Assembly (NCBI GenBank): GCA_028872875.1
Contig: JAGWOC010000013.1
Span: 1-58,163 of the forward strand
DNA: 58,163 bases
From: Chloroflexota bacterium
Lineage (GTDB): Bacteria > Chloroflexota > Dehalococcoidia > DSTF01 > JACRBR01
Direction of reading: 5' to 3'
Shown here: in pieces, positions 15,228 through 22,634 of the stretch
Layout of the letters: every line of letters starts with the position of its first letter
Numbering within the stretch: position 1 is the first letter of the stretch
Notes under the pieces: model-generated
Databases searched by the model: none
The model's input: only the letters and a program-made list of their open reading frames with translations
Told to the model about the DNA's origin: nothing
Translations under genes and position numbers: made by a program

Positions 15228-15687
15228 CCACTACTACCCGGACGGCAACAATCAGATCAACACCGGCGAAAGCGCACGCCTGCTCGCCGTGAGCGGGCCC
15301 ACGATCCCGGTTGCGGTGGGCGTCACGCCGGCGCTCGCGGATCTGCTCGAGAAAGAAGGCCGGGCGCCGCCCGCCGCCATCGCTGGCCGCGCGCTCATCG
15401 ATACGGGCGCATCATTGTGCATGATCGACGAATCGGTGATCGGCGCGCTCGGTATCCCCCCGTTCGGTTATCAAAACGTCGCTGGCGCAACCGGGGCATC
15501 GAATCAGGCGACGTATCCAGCCAGCCTGTCCTTCCCCGGCACGCCGATCCCAAACATCACGTTCACGGACTTCATTGGCGGACCGCTGACGCAGCTTGGC
15601 ATCCTGGCGCTGATCGGCCGCAACGTGCTGGCGCAGTTCGTCCTTGTGTACAACGGGCCGGGCGGGCATGTGAGCCTTTCGTTCTGA
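15214..15687 (+). CDS. Retropepsin-like aspartic protease domain protein
   Basis: 157 residues from the ATG at 15214. The catalytic motif is GRALIDTGASLCMID, with Asp63 in DTGAS, preceded by hydrophobic strands (TIPVAVGV) and followed by LALIGRNVLAQFVLVYNGP, which matches the second psi-loop (hydrophobic-hydrophobic-G) of pepsin-like folds. Single-domain proteins of this kind act as dimers, like retroviral protease. It shares a transcript with the DUF5678 gene. A second retropepsin-like gene, of a different subgroup, lies at 20874-21242. Substrates are unknown. Confidence 0.82.
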   Translation: MPVYNHYYPDGNNQINTGESARLLAVSGPTIPVAVGVTPALADLLEKEGRAPPAAIAGRALIDTGASLCMIDESVIGALGIPPFGYQNVAGATGASNQATYPASLSFPGTPIPNITFTDFIGGPLTQLGILALIGRNVLAQFVLVYNGPGGHVSLSF

Positions 15688-15738
15688 CGCCGAGCGCCGG
15701 CTGGCGGGCCCGCCGCCTCGCACGCACCGCCGGAACCT

Positions 15739-15779
15739 CACACCCAGCCCCCTCTCCACATTGCGGAGAGGGGGACCTC
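15739..15779. repeat. Dispersed repeat E, copy 1
   Basis: CTCACACCCAGCCCCCTCTC followed by CACATTGCGGAGAGGGGG, which forms a CCCCTCTC/GAGAGGGG hairpin. A near copy lies at 53800-53840. Both are between genes. The rest of 15688-15889 is empty apart from the SDR ribosome-binding site AGGAGG near 15880. Confidence 0.7.
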
Positions 15780-15889
15780 GTCTCGGCGAGGCGGCGGTTC
15801 TCCCGGAGGACACGCCGGCGGGTACGTCAAGACTTCGGAATCACTACACTTGGATGCTGGCGATGCGCGGGGCAGGCAGGAGGACGACG

Positions 15890-16657
15890 ATGCGGCTCGA
15901 AGGAAAGACGGCGCTCATCACGGGGGCCGGCAGCGGCATGGGGCGCGTGGCGGCGACGCTGTTTTCGCAGGAAGGCGCGAACGTCATCGCCACGGACATT
16001 TCGCGCGAGGGGCTGGATGCGACGGCAGGGCTCGTCGCGGAGCACGCACACGGGAGCATCCTGCCGCTCGTGGGCGACGTGTCGAGCGCGGCCGACGTCG
16101 AGTCGTGGGTGCGGGCGGGCATCGAGCGCTACGGACGGCTCGACGTGCTGTACAACAACGCCGGCATCTTCCCGGATGAAGACCGCAGCGTGCTGGAGAT
16201 GGACGAGGCGACGTACCGGCGCACGCTCGACGTGAACCTGAAGGGCGTGATGCTCTGCTGCAAGTACGGCATCCCGGAGATCGTGCGGGCGGGCGGCGGC
16301 TCGGTGGTCAACGTCGCGTCGTTCGTGGCGCTGATGGGCTGTACGGTGCCGCAGGACGCGTACACGGCGAGCAAGGGGGCGGTGCTGGCGCTGACGAAGT
16401 CGCTGGCGGTGCAGTTCGGGCGGCAGCGCGTGCGGGTGAACGCGATCTGCCCGGGGCCGATCCTGACGCCGCTGCTGGCGGACCTGTTCCCGAGCGAGGA
16501 GGAGAAGAACAAGCGGCTGAGCCGCATCCCGCTGGGGCGCTTCGGGCTACCGGAGGACATCGTGTACGCGGCGCTGTACCTGGCTTCGGACGAGTCGTCG
16601 TGGACGACGGGGACGGAGTTCGTGGTGGATGGCGGGATCACGGTGAACTACTTCTGA
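15890..16657 (+). CDS. Short-chain dehydrogenase/reductase (SDR)
   Basis: A classical 255-residue SDR. The cofactor motif is TGAGSGMG, an Asp at the end of beta-2 (VIATDIS) suggests NAD over NADP, NNAG stabilises the core, and the catalytic Tyr and Lys are in YTASK with the upstream Ser in NVASF. The C-terminus GTEFVVDGGITVNYF is typical. I chose the ATG at 15890 (AGGAGGACGACG upstream) since the 43 residues before it in the frame have no SDR character. Substrate unknown; it stands alone. Confidence 0.93.
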   Translation: MRLEGKTALITGAGSGMGRVAATLFSQEGANVIATDISREGLDATAGLVAEHAHGSILPLVGDVSSAADVESWVRAGIERYGRLDVLYNNAGIFPDEDRSVLEMDEATYRRTLDVNLKGVMLCCKYGIPEIVRAGGGSVVNVASFVALMGCTVPQDAYTASKGAVLALTKSLAVQFGRQRVRVNAICPGPILTPLLADLFPSEEEKNKRLSRIPLGRFGLPEDIVYAALYLASDESSWTTGTEFVVDGGITVNYF

Positions 16658-16779
16658 CGGTGGGCGGCCGGCGATCCGCCGGGCCGCCGCGACGCTTCCA
16701 TCAGGCGCGGACGCACCACGTGCGGCGCCGCATGCGGCGGGCCTGCCGGCATCTGGTCTGCGCCCTCCTGGTGCCGAGC

Positions 16780-17148
16780 CTACAGCCCCTCGCGCACCAG
16801 GTTGTCCACCGCAAACTCGTAGTACGTGACCGCCTCGGTGAATCCGAAGTGCTGGCGGTCGAAGGCGACGCGCACGGGTATCCCGCCCTCGACTTCGAGG
16901 TGGGCGCCGAGGCGGGGGAACATGAAGATCCGCATCTGCCGCTGGAAGCCTTCGCCCTGCAGCAGCTCCGGCTTGCGCCGCAGCAGCTCGATGTACGCCT
17001 CGCCCGCGCGCTGGACGACGTCGGCGTGGTCGCCCGCGCGCAGGGATGTGTGCGCCGCCTGCATCGAGATCCGCAGCCGTTCGTCCTGGATGCGATCGAC
17101 CTTTGCCATCGCAGCGCTCAGTCCTTCCCGCACCGAGAGGGGCGGCAC
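16780..17148 (-). CDS. Unknown protein, last gene of the diiron/LLM operon
   Basis: 122 residues from a GTG at 17148, 3 bases after the LLM stop; an in-frame ATG at 17109 is an alternative. It is mainly helical at the N-terminus (ERLRISMQAAHTSLRAGDH) and ends in mixed strand/helix with FTEAVTYYEFAVDNLVREGL. I do not recognise a family. Its position makes it part of the five-gene operon, so it could be a small partner or redox adaptor of the LLM enzyme. Confidence 0.7.
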   Translation of the reverse strand: MPPLSVREGLSAAMAKVDRIQDERLRISMQAAHTSLRAGDHADVVQRAGEAYIELLRRKPELLQGEGFQRQMRIFMFPRLGAHLEVEGGIPVRVAFDRQHFGFTEAVTYYEFAVDNLVREGL

Positions 17149-17151
17149 GCG

Positions 17152-18396
17152 TCAGATCGACGAGTTCACGGGGAACTCGACGCCCGCGAGCTGCTCCGCG
17201 CGCCAGCGCTCGTGCATGGCATGACGCTCCTGGAACTCGGGCAGCACCTTCGTGCCGAAGCGGTAGATCGAGTCCATCACGTCCTCGTGCTTCCGCGCCC
17301 CGGCCTGCGCGACGAAGATCATCACGTCGAGGTGCGCGTCCTCGTACTTGCGCAGGGTGTCCCGCACAAAGTCTGGCGAGCCGATGCAGCCGCCGCGCTT
17401 CGCGGCGCGCCAGAGCGCGCGCTTCACCTCGTCCTCCGGCTCGACCTCCTCGTCGCCGCCGCCGAATCCGCCAAAGCCGCGCCCGCCGAGGATGCCCATG
17501 CGCTGCTCCTCGGGCGTGTCGATGAAGCGGCGGTAGATGTGGGTCTTTGAGGGTTCGTGCGCGGCACCCAGCGGGCTGTAGTAGTAGCCGAGCGAGTAGC
17601 TGAAGAACTGCGTGCCCTCCTTGCCCTTCTCGACCGCCTCCGCGTCCGTCTCGAAGCACGACAGCGACGAGAGCACGGCGAGCGCAGGGTTGATCGCGAC
17701 GCCGATGGGCGTGCACTCCTCGCGCACCAGCTCGAAGTACTGCTCGACGCGCTCGTGCGCCTCTTCCGGCGTCTCGAACGCGAAGCCCAGCGAGCCCATG
17801 CCGAGCCGCGCGGCGACCATCGTCGTCTCGCGCCGAGACGACGCCACCCAGAGCGGCGGGTGCGGCTTCTGCAGGGGCTTCGGGATGACGTTGCGGGGCG
17901 GCATGCCGAAGTAGGCGCCCTCGTAGCCAGGGTAGGGCGACTGCGTCATCATCTTCACGCACTCGCGCGTCGCCTCTTCCCACATCAGCTTCTTCTCTTC
18001 GCGCGGCACGCCGAAGCCGCCCAGCTCCATCTCCGACGCCGATTCTCCCGTACCGAACTCGACGCGCCCGTCCGAGACGAGGTCGAGCGTCGCGATGCGC
18101 TCGGCGACGCGCGCCGGATGGTTGTACCGGGGCGGCATCAGGGCGATGCCGTGGCCGAGGCGGATCTGCTTCGTGCGCTGGCTCGCCGCGGCGAGGAAGA
18201 CCTCAGGCGCGGACGAGTGCGAATACTCCTCGAGGAAGTGATGCTCGACCTCGAACACGTAGTCGAACCCGAGCCGGTCGGCCAGCTCGACCTGGTCGAG
18301 CGCGTGCTTCATGACCTGGTGTTCAGCGTCGGGATCCCAGTCGTCGCGGTCATACGGCCGTGGCAACTGATGCTCGAAAAACAATCCGAACTTCAT
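17152..18396 (-). CDS. LLM-class flavin-dependent monooxygenase, large LuxA-like type
   Basis: 414 residues. It begins MKFGLFFEHQLPRPYDRDDW and has the EVEHHFLEEYSHSSAPEVFL region of bacterial-luciferase-like monooxygenases, then GHGIALMPPRYNHPARVAER and GRVEFGTGESASEMELGGFG. This subgroup usually uses reduced FMN and oxygen. It is longer than the other LLM proteins here because of an extended C-terminal part with a Gly-rich loop near 300. It is the fourth gene of an operon with ferredoxin and two ferritin-like proteins, which could supply electrons or a second oxidation site. Confidence 0.92.
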   Translation of the reverse strand: MKFGLFFEHQLPRPYDRDDWDPDAEHQVMKHALDQVELADRLGFDYVFEVEHHFLEEYSHSSAPEVFLAAASQRTKQIRLGHGIALMPPRYNHPARVAERIATLDLVSDGRVEFGTGESASEMELGGFGVPREEKKLMWEEATRECVKMMTQSPYPGYEGAYFGMPPRNVIPKPLQKPHPPLWVASSRRETTMVAARLGMGSLGFAFETPEEAHERVEQYFELVREECTPIGVAINPALAVLSSLSCFETDAEAVEKGKEGTQFFSYSLGYYYSPLGAAHEPSKTHIYRRFIDTPEEQRMGILGGRGFGGFGGGDEEVEPEDEVKRALWRAAKRGGCIGSPDFVRDTLRKYEDAHLDVMIFVAQAGARKHEDVMDSIYRFGTKVLPEFQERHAMHERWRAEQLAGVEFPVNSSI

Positions 18397-18421
18397 GACC
18401 CCGTCCTTGTTCGATCCACAC

Positions 18422-19039
18422 CTATCTCCCGCCGGTGACGCCGCCGGAGCGGACGAGCAGGTCTTCCAGATCCATCTGCCATGCCAGCGCGGCGCGGCGC
18501 TTCTGCGGCGTGTCGGCCAGCTCTTCGTAGATCGCCTGGCCCCACTGCAGGTGGCGTTCCTCTTCGAGCAGGATGTGCTCGATGATGCGCACCGTCGGCG
18601 CGTCGCAGACGCGGTCGGTCACCTGGATGTGATGGCGGTAGTACACCGCGAGGTGCGTCTTCAGCACGCGGTACAGGCCGACGAGCCGGAGGAGCTGGTC
18701 GTCCTGCATCTGCATCGCTTCGACGAACTTGAGGAACTGCTCGTTGGGCGGCTCGGCCTTGTTCGACCAGCGCAGCGTCGGCGGCAGGGCGTCCTCCATC
18801 TGCTCGGTCACGCGCAGCTCGGGCAAGCGCTGGCCGAGCCAGAGTGCATGGATGGAGTCCTCGTAGCAGTGGCGGCCGAGCGCGAACTTCACCTTCACGG
18901 CCGGAGAGGACGACGCCCAGCCGCCCGCCGCTGTCATGCAGACGTTTTCGGCGAAGCGATAGTGGATCAGCCGGCGCGCGTTCTCGTCGACGCTGAAGGC
19001 GCCGCCGACGGTGTCCAGGTCGACCGCGAGCTCAGGCAT
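18422..19039 (-). CDS. Ferritin-like (possible diiron) protein, second of two
   Basis: 205 residues, all-helical. Possible metal ligands are in RHCYEDSIHALWLGQRL and HILLEEERHLQWGQAIYEEL, an E-x-x-H type helix pair as in ferritin-like four-helix bundles. I cannot name the exact family. The gene overlaps the ferredoxin gene by 8 bases, which implies tight coupling. An oxidase or oxygenase that uses the ferredoxin as electron donor is a reasonable guess. Confidence 0.72.
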   Translation of the reverse strand: MPELAVDLDTVGGAFSVDENARRLIHYRFAENVCMTAAGGWASSSPAVKVKFALGRHCYEDSIHALWLGQRLPELRVTEQMEDALPPTLRWSNKAEPPNEQFLKFVEAMQMQDDQLLRLVGLYRVLKTHLAVYYRHHIQVTDRVCDAPTVRIIEHILLEEERHLQWGQAIYEELADTPQKRRAALAWQMDLEDLLVRSGGVTGGR

Positions 19040-19361
19040 GCGCCGCGCTCCCCGCGAGCTTCGCGAGCGTGCGCGCCACGAGCGCCTCCCGCTCCACCTT
19101 CAGCCGCCGTTGCTCTGCGGCGTACGCGCGCGCCTTCGTCTTCGCCGCATCGAGCCTGTCCCGGGGCACGGTGTACTCCTCCGGCTCGATGCAGGCGACC
19201 GGGCACACCTTCACGCAGATGCCGCAGTCGATGCAGCCGTCGCGCTCGACGATGTGCGTGCGGTGGCCCGTCGAGAAGTACCTGATCGTCTCGGTCGGGC
19301 AGACGCGCCGGCACCAGCCGCAGTTGATGCACGCCCGCAGGTCGATGCGCACGACCGCCAT
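19032..19361 (-). CDS. Ferredoxin with two [4Fe-4S] clusters
   Basis: 109 residues. Cysteines 11, 14, 17 and 21 (CINCGWCRRVCP) and 43, 46, 49 and 53 (CIDCGICVKVCP) make two full cluster motifs. A charged helical tail (about 70-109) follows, unlike minimal ferredoxins. It sits between two ferritin-like genes, 20 bases after the first and overlapping the second, so electron supply to those proteins or to the LLM enzyme is likely. Confidence 0.93.
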   Translation of the reverse strand: MAVVRIDLRACINCGWCRRVCPTETIRYFSTGHRTHIVERDGCIDCGICVKVCPVACIEPEEYTVPRDRLDAAKTKARAYAAEQRRLKVEREALVARTLAKLAGSAAHA

Positions 19362-19381
19362 CGGCGCTCCCCTGTGTCTCG

Positions 19382-20218
19382 CTAGCCGAGCGCCGCGCTG
19401 GCGCGCGCCATCTCGTCGGCGAAGAACGCGCGCAGCTCCGCGCTCTGCTGGCCGTTCAGCCGCGCGCGGAACGCCTCCGCGAGCGCGTGGACGCGCAGCG
19501 CCTTCGCCTCTTCCTCGGGCTTGTCCTCGGTCAGCTCCTTCACGAAGAAGTCACCGATCGCGGTGTGCGTCACCTCATCGGCCCAGTTGTAGTCGTAGCA
19601 GTGCGCCATCAGGTGGTCGCCGATCTTCTCGCCGACGGCGGATGTCTCCTGGAACAGCGTCAGCGCGCCGCCCTCGAGCGATACGTTGGTCATCGACAGG
19701 CTGACCACAGGGTCGCGCAGCAGTTGCTCCGGCATCGACGCGTAGCCCTGCTGCATGGCGGCCGCCGGGGTCTTCGCCGCCGCCTGCGGCGCCGCGCCCG
19801 GCGGCGGGCCGCCGCCTGCGAGCGTGTCGGGGTACTCGCCGATGTGGCCGCCGTACGACTCGATCAGTCCGAGGGCCAGGTGGGCGTGGCGCACCTCGTC
19901 CCACGTCTGCCGGGCGATGGCCATGATCAGCGTCGCCGGCACGTCCCACTCCTGCCACTCGACGACCTTGCGGCTGAAGGCGTCGATGCCGGCGAACTCC
20001 GCGCTGGCGATGCCGCTGACCAGCGCCTTCCGCAGCTCGATGTTCTCGGGCTGGTGGCGCACGAGGTCTCGCATCGTGAACAGATCCTGGTACAGGTCGG
20101 CATCGCCGATCCGCGTGGCCAGCTCCCGCTTCTCGTCGTCCGACAGGTACACCGCCGGGCGATAGGGTGGGTCACGCCGGGATTCGGTCTGCCTGACGTG
20201 CTCCGCGAACGTGCTCAT
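19382..20218 (-). CDS. Ferritin-like (possible diiron) protein, first gene of the operon
   Basis: 278 residues from the ATG at 20218. Helical, with likely metal-ligand helices: SAEFAGIDAFSRKVVEW, ARQTWDEVRHAHLALGLIE (E-x-x-H) and NWADEVTHTAIGDFFVKEL (second E-x-x-H). A Pro/Ala-rich linker (about 120-150) separates the two halves. This is the pattern of a diiron four-helix bundle in the broad ferritin-like superfamily, as in aerobic carboxylate oxygenases. It starts the five-gene operon controlled from the MarR-type intergenic region. Confidence 0.78.
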   Translation of the reverse strand: MSTFAEHVRQTESRRDPPYRPAVYLSDDEKRELATRIGDADLYQDLFTMRDLVRHQPENIELRKALVSGIASAEFAGIDAFSRKVVEWQEWDVPATLIMAIARQTWDEVRHAHLALGLIESYGGHIGEYPDTLAGGGPPPGAAPQAAAKTPAAAMQQGYASMPEQLLRDPVVSLSMTNVSLEGGALTLFQETSAVGEKIGDHLMAHCYDYNWADEVTHTAIGDFFVKELTEDKPEEEAKALRVHALAEAFRARLNGQQSAELRAFFADEMARASAALG

Positions 20219-20258
20219 GGCACTTGCCTCCTGCTGCGTCTGCCGGCACACCGGCATG

Positions 20259-20288
20259 TTGAACGCCCCGATGCGGATCGACTATACT
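20259..20288 (+). promoter_or_regulatory. Promoter of the MarR gene
   Basis: TTGAAC at 20259-20264 and TATACT at 20283-20288, 18 bases apart. Start of transcription would be near 20295, with a leader of about 48 bases to the ATG at 20343. Confidence 0.6.
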
Positions 20289-20310
20289 CCCCGCGGAATG
20301 CTTTAGTAAA
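20281..20310 (-). promoter_or_regulatory. Promoter of the diiron/LLM operon, overlapping the marR promoter
   Basis: On the minus strand TTTACT (20310-20305) and TATAGT (20286-20281) are 18 bases apart. The -10 shares four bases with the -10 of the opposite promoter, so the two cannot be bound at once. The -35 lies inside the palindrome at 20301-20311. Confidence 0.55.
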
Positions 20311-20311
20311 G
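20301..20311. promoter_or_regulatory. Palindromic operator, probably for the MarR protein
   Basis: CTTTAGTAAAG is a perfect odd palindrome. It covers the -35 of the minus-strand promoter and lies just after the expected start point of marR, so one bound dimer could repress both sides. Confidence 0.6.
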
Positions 20312-20342
20312 GGCAAATATTGGCCGCCACGGAAGGAACCTT

Positions 20343-20837
20343 ATGACGCGGGCTGACCTCGCCGAGACGGCTGCGACGGGAGAGGCTGCGCAGCGTGTCG
20401 AGCGGTTGCGGCACGTCGCGCGCCTGTACGGGGACGCCGTCGGCATCATCGACGCCCTGCGCATCCAGGGATGGTCGGAGGGCGGGCTGACGATCGCGCA
20501 GCTTCGCCTGCTGATGGTGCTGCGCGACGAGGACGGCCTGCCGGTCGGCTCGCTGGCCGAGCGGCTCGGGGTCAACCCCTCGACGATCACGGGCCACATC
20601 GACCGGCTGGTCAAGCAGGCGCTCGTGCGCCGGGAGGAGGACGCCGCCGACCGGCGCATCGTCCGCAACTTCCTGACGGACGACGGGCGCGTCGTCGTGA
20701 CGGCGATGCTGCAGATCGCCGGTACCTATCTCGTCAACATCCTGCGGCGTCTCTCTGACGACCAGCTCGACCGCCTCGAGCGCGCGCTCGCCGACCTCAA
20801 CGCCGCCGCCGCGGCGGCGCGGCAGGAAGACGGGTAG
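20343..20837 (+). CDS. MarR-family transcriptional regulator
   Basis: 164 residues with the winged helix-turn-helix of MarR proteins: LTIAQLRLLMVLRDEDG, then LAERLGVNPSTITGHIDRLV (recognition helix) and the wing VRREEDAADRRIVRNFLTDDG. The flanking helices form the dimer interface. Such repressors usually respond to phenolic or other small ligands and control a divergent operon, which is the arrangement here. The ligand would then tell what the diiron/LLM operon acts on. Confidence 0.92.
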   Translation: MTRADLAETAATGEAAQRVERLRHVARLYGDAVGIIDALRIQGWSEGGLTIAQLRLLMVLRDEDGLPVGSLAERLGVNPSTITGHIDRLVKQALVRREEDAADRRIVRNFLTDDGRVVVTAMLQIAGTYLVNILRRLSDDQLDRLERALADLNAAAAAARQEDG

Positions 20838-20849
20838 CCGGAAGCCGCG

Positions 20850-20877
20850 GCGGGCGGCCACGTGGGGCCGCCCCTAC
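20850..20877. repeat. Dispersed palindromic repeat B, copy 1
   Basis: A 28-base unit beginning GCGGGCGGCCACGTGGGGCC and ending CGCCCCTAC. GGGCGGCC pairs with GGCCGCCC. An identical 28-base copy lies at 21955-21982 in the same orientation. It overlaps the last codon of the retropepsin-like gene. Confidence 0.85.
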
Positions 20878-21242
20878 AGCAGGAATGCTTCGCGCGGGAC
20901 GAGCTTCTGTTCAACCGGATCAACGGTCAAGAGAAATGCCTCGAGCGCATGCGCGCCGAGGAGCGCCGGGACATCCGGTGCGCCGAAGAAACAGAGGATC
21001 GGCATGCGCAAGCCATCGATCTCCGCCTCGACCTCTCCGATTGGAACGTCACGCAGCTCTCCGTCCGCGAACCGCACCGGCATGCTGCGGACGGGCTTCA
21101 CGCCAAGCTTCTCGAGCGCGTCAGCAGGCGCGGAGCTGAAGAGGGCGCCGGTGTCGACGAGCGCGTCGACGGTCAGTGATGGCCGCCCGGACCCGTTCGT
21201 CGCCGTACCGCGCAGCGTCACCCGCTTCGTGAAGGTCCCCAT
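20874..21242 (-). CDS. Retropepsin-like (clan AA) aspartic protease
   Basis: 122 residues, close to the size of a retroviral protease monomer. The catalytic motif is VDALVDTGALFSSAP with Asp30 in DTGA. The flap-like region follows, and FFGAPDVPALLGAHALEAFLL matches the C-terminal hydrophobic-hydrophobic-G motif (ALLG), which packs under the active site. Families of this size are common in cyanobacteria and Chloroflexota, but substrates are unknown. It lies downstream of a methyltransferase on the same strand (69 bases), and identical 28-base repeats flank the pair. Confidence 0.85.
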   Translation of the reverse strand: MGTFTKRVTLRGTATNGSGRPSLTVDALVDTGALFSSAPADALEKLGVKPVRSMPVRFADGELRDVPIGEVEAEIDGLRMPILCFFGAPDVPALLGAHALEAFLLTVDPVEQKLVPREAFLL

Positions 21243-21311
21243 GGCGCCAGTGTACCGTGCGTAGCCGAGGTGCCGCGCGGCGCGAAGGGCGATGACGCGG
21301 GGCTGCGTCGT

Positions 21312-21935
21312 TCAGGCCTTCGTTGCGCCCACCACCGCCGCGTCGAAGACGCGGAACTTCCGCCGGTTCACCTCGACCTTGCGAAAGCCGGCGCCTTCCA
21401 GCCACGCGCGGAGCGTCGAGAGCGGCAGCCGCGATGCGTCGCCCCGCACCATGGGCACCGCCGCTTCGCCGGTGCCATCCTGGCGTACGCGGAAGGCGAG
21501 CACGAGCCGGCCCCCTGGCCTGAGCACGCGCGCGACCTCGCGAAGGTCCTGCTCCGGCGACGGCCAGAAGTAGATCGTATTCACGCTAAAGGCGCGGTCG
21601 AAGCGCGCGTCCTGGTAGGGGATGCGGGAAACCGCGCCGCTGCCGACCTCGAGTCGGCCGCTCTCGATGAGCGCCCGCGAACGGGCAGCCGCGGCATCCA
21701 CCATGGTTTCCGACGGGTCAATGCCCGCCGTAAACCCGCCCGGCCGCGCCGCAAGCGTCCGCAGCGTTTCGCCTGGGCCGAAGCCAATCTCGAGCACGGC
21801 GTCGCCCGGCAGCGCGGCGAGCGCGTCGAGCGCGAAGCGATTGATGCCGCCGTTGGTGCGGGACATCAGCCAGCCCGCGACGCGACCGAGCGGGCCGCGC
21901 GGGTGTTCGAACTGTGACGTCCCAGTCATCTTCAT
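21312..21935 (-). CDS. Class I SAM-dependent methyltransferase
   Basis: 207 residues from an ATG at 21935 (ATGs at 21953 and 21929 are alternatives; no clear ribosome-binding site). The SAM-binding motif is VLEIGFGPGETLR, motif II is AGIDPSETMVDAA, and the post-motif strand FDRAFSVNTIYFW precedes EVARVLRPGGRLVLAFR. This is the Methyltransf_11 (UbiE-like) pattern. The target is unknown. Confidence 0.88.
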   Translation of the reverse strand: MKMTGTSQFEHPRGPLGRVAGWLMSRTNGGINRFALDALAALPGDAVLEIGFGPGETLRTLAARPGGFTAGIDPSETMVDAAAARSRALIESGRLEVGSGAVSRIPYQDARFDRAFSVNTIYFWPSPEQDLREVARVLRPGGRLVLAFRVRQDGTGEAAVPMVRGDASRLPLSTLRAWLEGAGFRKVEVNRRKFRVFDAAVVGATKA

Positions 21936-21954
21936 CCAGCCGAGAGCCACCATT

Positions 21955-21982
21955 GCGGGCGGCCACGTGGGGCCGCCCCTAC
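21955..21982. repeat. Dispersed palindromic repeat B, copy 2
   Basis: Identical over 28 bases to 20850-20877 and in the same orientation. Together the two copies bracket the retropepsin and methyltransferase genes. Confidence 0.85.
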
Positions 21983-22028
21983 GCCCACGAACACCTGCGC
22001 GCCAGCCGCCGGGCAGTCCTCACGGCAT

Positions 22029-22634
22029 TCAACATCCGCCACCCGCGGCTTCGGTGACGCCGTAGGCGTCGAGCTGGGACTGGAACGCGGCCACGTCGTG
22101 TGCGTAGACGAGCAGGTCGTGCTTTTCCCCGCGCCGGTCCTTCACGTGGTCGCGCAGCAGGGCCTCGGGGTGAAAGCCCAGCTCTTCGAAGGTGGCGATC
22201 GCGCCCTTCTGGTCGATCGTCATCTGCGCCACCATCTTTTCGATGCCGTGGTCGAGCGCCTGGGCGAAGATCGCCTCCGTCAGGGCGCGTCCGAGGCCCT
22301 TGCCGCGCAACTCCTCGCCGATCAGCACGCGCAGCTCGCCGACGTGCCGCGACCAGTGCGCGTTCGCCATGTGCAGGCTGGCGTACCCGAGGATGCGCCC
22401 GTCGCGCTCGGCGACGATCGTGACGATGCCGCCGAGGTCGATGTTGTCGAGCCAGACGTCGATCACGTCGGGATCGGCGATGTCGATGCGCAGGAAGAGC
22501 AGGTCGTGCTCCGGCAGCGACGCCGTGAACGCGAGCATCGCGTCGCGGTCGGTACGCTGCAGCGCCCGCAGCGTGATCTCCGAGCCGTCGGACAGGCGCA
22601 GGGTCCGTGGGAGTTGCAGTGCGGGCGCGCTCAT
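22029..22634 (-). CDS. GNAT-family N-acetyltransferase
   Basis: 201 residues. The acetyl-CoA site is in LRVLIGEELRGKGLGRALTE (R-G-x-G-x-G/A), with preceding strands ILGYASLHMA and later ATFEELGFHPEALLRDHVKD. It starts within the stop codon of the PHA synthase gene (ATGA), so both are translated from one message. The acceptor is unknown; protein or small amine are both possible. Confidence 0.88.
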   Translation of the reverse strand: MSAPALQLPRTLRLSDGSEITLRALQRTDRDAMLAFTASLPEHDLLFLRIDIADPDVIDVWLDNIDLGGIVTIVAERDGRILGYASLHMANAHWSRHVGELRVLIGEELRGKGLGRALTEAIFAQALDHGIEKMVAQMTIDQKGAIATFEELGFHPEALLRDHVKDRRGEKHDLLVYAHDVAAFQSQLDAYGVTEAAGGGC

